Positions 62,133-64,000 of a DNA stretch of 64,000 nucleotides are shown one piece after another. The notes below the pieces were generated by a model. It was not told where the DNA came from. It saw only the letters and a program-made list of their open reading frames with translations, and ran no database searches. This DNA comes from a gamma proteobacterium symbiont of Stewartia floridana. GTDB taxonomy: Bacteria; Pseudomonadota; Gammaproteobacteria; Chromatiales; Chromatiaceae. The position numbers were made by a program, and so were the translations under genes. Location: assembly GCA_003676145.1 (NCBI GenBank), contig NAUB01000024.1:186001-250000 (forward strand). The letters run 5' to 3'. Position 1 is the first letter of the stretch, and each line of letters opens with the position of its first letter.

Positions 62133-64000
62133 CCGACAACAGCTCACCGCCCTATCTCTCACTGATGCTGCTCTCCGCATCGGCACTGGGATACGAGCTG
62201 TTGCTGATGCGCCTCTTCTCGATCATACAATGGCACCATTTCGCCTACCTGGTGATCGCTTTGGCACTGCTGGGTTACGGTATCAGCGGCAGTCTGCTGA
62301 GCCTCAGACCAGCCATCGTATTACGCCGCTTCAATAAGCTCTATGCCCTCGCAGTTCTGTTGTTTGCCTTCAGCAGCATCAGCGGATTCATATTCGCACA
62401 ATCGATCAGCTTCAATATCGAAGAGTTGTTTTGGAATCCCGCCCAGATACTCAGACTGATTCTGATCTTTCTGTTGCTGGCGCTGCCTTTTGCCTTTGCC
62501 GCCTCAGCCATCTGTATGACATTCATGCACTATCCACGCAGCACCATCTCAAAACTCTATGCGGCTGACCTGATCGGCGCCGGCCTGGGTGCAATCCTCA
62601 CTTTGATCGCGATCTATTATGTGATGCCGCAGAACTTACTGATCGGCCTGAGTCTGACCGGCGTGCTTGCCACACTGATCGCAATCCGGGAAACGGAGAT
62701 CAAGCAAAAAGTGGTTCTGCAACTGCTGACTGTTGCCTTCACAGGACTGTTTTTCGCCCTCATCCCAGAGATCAAACTCAACTACTCACCCTACAAAGCG
62801 CTGGCCCAGACCCTGAATGTCAAAGGTGCCAGCATCATCGATCAACGCACCAGCCCGCTGGGCCATCTGACCCTGGTGAGCAATCCCCAGATACCTTTCC
62901 GGCATGCGCCTGGACTGAGCCTGCTCAACACGGCTGAACCGCTTGAACAGATCGGTCTGTTCATCGATGGGGACAATCTGAGTGCCATCACCCGCTATCC
63001 GCAACGTCTCGAGGAGCTGAGCTATCTCGATCAGACCACCTCCGCACTGGCCTACCATCTTAAAAAACCTGACAAGCTGCTGGTGATCGGCAGTGGTACC
63101 GGATCAGACCTGTTGCAGGCTCACTACCACCGGGTTGAATCGATCGAGGCCCTGGAGCTCAATCCGCAGATCGTGGAGTTGGTCAATTCCGACTACAGAT
63201 CCTTCGCCGGACCGGTCTATGACAACCCGTTCACGCAACTGCACATCAGAGAGGCCAGGGACCATCTGCTGCAGAGCCAACAGCAGTATGACCTGATCAA
63301 GCTCTCATTGACCGAGGGTGCCAGCGCCTCGTCATCCGGGCTCTATGCACTCAATGAGAGTTATCTCTATACCCTGGAGGCGATGCAGCTCTATCTTTCC
63401 AAGTTGCGTCCTGACGGTATCCTGTCGATAACCCGATGGATCAAGCTACCCCCCAGGGACAGCCTGAAACTGTTTGCAACCGCTCACCAGGCTCTCCAGT
63501 CGATGCAACTTGATGAGATCGAAAAACGTCTGCTGATGATTCGTAACTGGCAGACCAGTACGCTGCTGATCAAGAACGGTTTGTTCACAAACCGGGAGCT
63601 GGAGAAAACAGAACAGTTCTGCCGTACCCGTCTGTTTGACCAGGCTTACCACCATCAACTGAAAGCGCAGCAGAGCAATCGCTACAACCTGCTCAGCGAA
63701 GCCAGCTTCTATCAGGCGACCCGACAAATTGCCTCGGGTGAATTGGAGAATCTGATTGAAAACTATAAATTTGAACTGCAGCCCGCAACAGACGATCGCC
63801 CCTATTTCAATCACTTCTTTAAATGGCAGAGTTTTATCGAAGCCCTGAAGCTGCGCGGCAGTGGAGGCATGCCGCTGATCGAGTGGGGTTATGTGGTGTT
63901 ACTGCTCAGCCTGGGGATCACCGGTCTGCTCAGCGGTCTGCTGATTCTGCTGCCGCTGCTGTTGATGCCCAAAAGCCCATCGCTACCCGGCAGCAGCAAG
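62129..64000 (+). CDS. Membrane-bound spermidine-synthase-like protein (3' end outside window)
   Basis: The frame from GTG 62129 is open to the window end (624 codons). The N-terminal part has about seven membrane helices (first YLSLMLLSASALGYELLLM, last near residue 215). A class I methyltransferase/spermidine-synthase domain follows, with VIGSGTGSDL (near 315) as nucleotide site and ALELNPQIVELV after it. Another helix begins near residue 590. Such fusions occur beside cytochromes and peptidases, but their substrate is unknown. It is translationally coupled to the exported isoaspartyl methyltransferase. Confidence 0.85.
   Translation, partial: MTDNSSPPYLSLMLLSASALGYELLLMRLFSIIQWHHFAYLVIALALLGYGISGSLLSLRPAIVLRRFNKLYALAVLLFAFSSISGFIFAQSISFNIEELFWNPAQILRLILIFLLLALPFAFAASAICMTFMHYPRSTISKLYAADLIGAGLGAILTLIAIYYVMPQNLLIGLSLTGVLATLIAIRETEIKQKVVLQLLTVAFTGLFFALIPEIKLNYSPYKALAQTLNVKGASIIDQRTSPLGHLTLVSNPQIPFRHAPGLSLLNTAEPLEQIGLFIDGDNLSAITRYPQRLEELSYLDQTTSALAYHLKKPDKLLVIGSGTGSDLLQAHYHRVESIEALELNPQIVELVNSDYRSFAGPVYDNPFTQLHIREARDHLLQSQQQYDLIKLSLTEGASASSSGLYALNESYLYTLEAMQLYLSKLRPDGILSITRWIKLPPRDSLKLFATAHQALQSMQLDEIEKRLLMIRNWQTSTLLIKNGLFTNRELEKTEQFCRTRLFDQAYHHQLKAQQSNRYNLLSEASFYQATRQIASGELENLIENYKFELQPATDDRPYFNHFFKWQSFIEALKLRGSGGMPLIEWGYVVLLLSLGITGLLSGLLILLPLLLMPKSPSLPGSSK

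Noticed and set aside
1-64000. tRNA, rRNA, prophage or CRISPR
   Set aside because: No cloverleaf, rRNA core, phage gene cluster or short regularly spaced repeats seen by eye; a covariance search would settle tRNAs.

Overview
The window looks like a chromosomal segment of a sulfur-oxidizing-type gammaproteobacterium (Sedimenticola / Candidatus Thiodiazotropha-like is my best guess, by inference only). The reasons are the complete gammaproteobacterial ISC operon in its usual order, yajC-secD-secF, a 2-oxoacid:ferredoxin oxidoreductase, c-type cytochrome lipoproteins and a moderately GC-rich core. No rRNA, tRNA, CRISPR array or prophage was seen.

Layout. (1) 1-10.7 kb: copper handling. A multicopper oxidase (5' end outside the window), two FKBP-type periplasmic prolyl isomerases, a DUF4412-like secreted protein, and a CusB-CusA efflux pair whose adaptor carries three tandem plus one separate heavy-metal-binding modules. 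(2) 10.7-13.7 kb: small unknown genes, then korB overlapping a ferritin-like gene. (3) 13.7-31.4 kb: an accessory island lying between korB and korA. It holds a paralogous gene pair, an AT-rich array of integron-type gene cassettes with attC-like sites but no integrase in the window (a CALIN-like array: AbiGi-family gene, membrane pairs, a secreted phospholipase-C-like protein with a lipoprotein), a decayed IS3 element, a secreted TIM-barrel hydrolase, a thioredoxin-like/beta-propeller pair, a divergent HxlR-SDR pair, a class 3 lipase and a VOC protein. (4) 31.4-44.2 kb, mostly minus strand: korA overlapping an OmpA-type lipoprotein, tlpA, iscX-fdx-hscA-hscB-iscA-iscU-iscS-iscR with a recognisable IscR-type promoter, cysE and trmJ, then suhB on the plus strand. 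(5) 44.3-47.5 kb: secF, secD, yajC. (6) 47.9-61.0 kb: a large envelope gene set. On the minus strand are a c-heme beta-propeller lipoprotein (HzsA-like), an SH3/beta-barrel protein, a beta-barrel protein, a TlpA thioredoxin, a DUF4266 lipoprotein and a DUF3570 protein. Divergent on the plus strand are a mono-heme protein, a di-heme LamG lipoprotein, a Tat-exported protein and an M1-type zinc peptidase lipoprotein. (7) 61.4-64 kb: an isoaspartyl methyltransferase with a signal peptide, coupled to a membrane-bound spermidine-synthase-like protein that runs off the end.

How the parts work together. The first block would oxidise and export Cu(I). The ISC block builds Fe-S clusters, which copper attacks and which the 2-oxoacid:ferredoxin oxidoreductase needs. 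The 48-61 kb block looks like one outer-membrane/periplasmic redox assembly with its own thiol-redox protein; its substrate is unknown and it is the strongest candidate for an undescribed system. Two families of dispersed palindromic repeats are spread across intergenic gaps.
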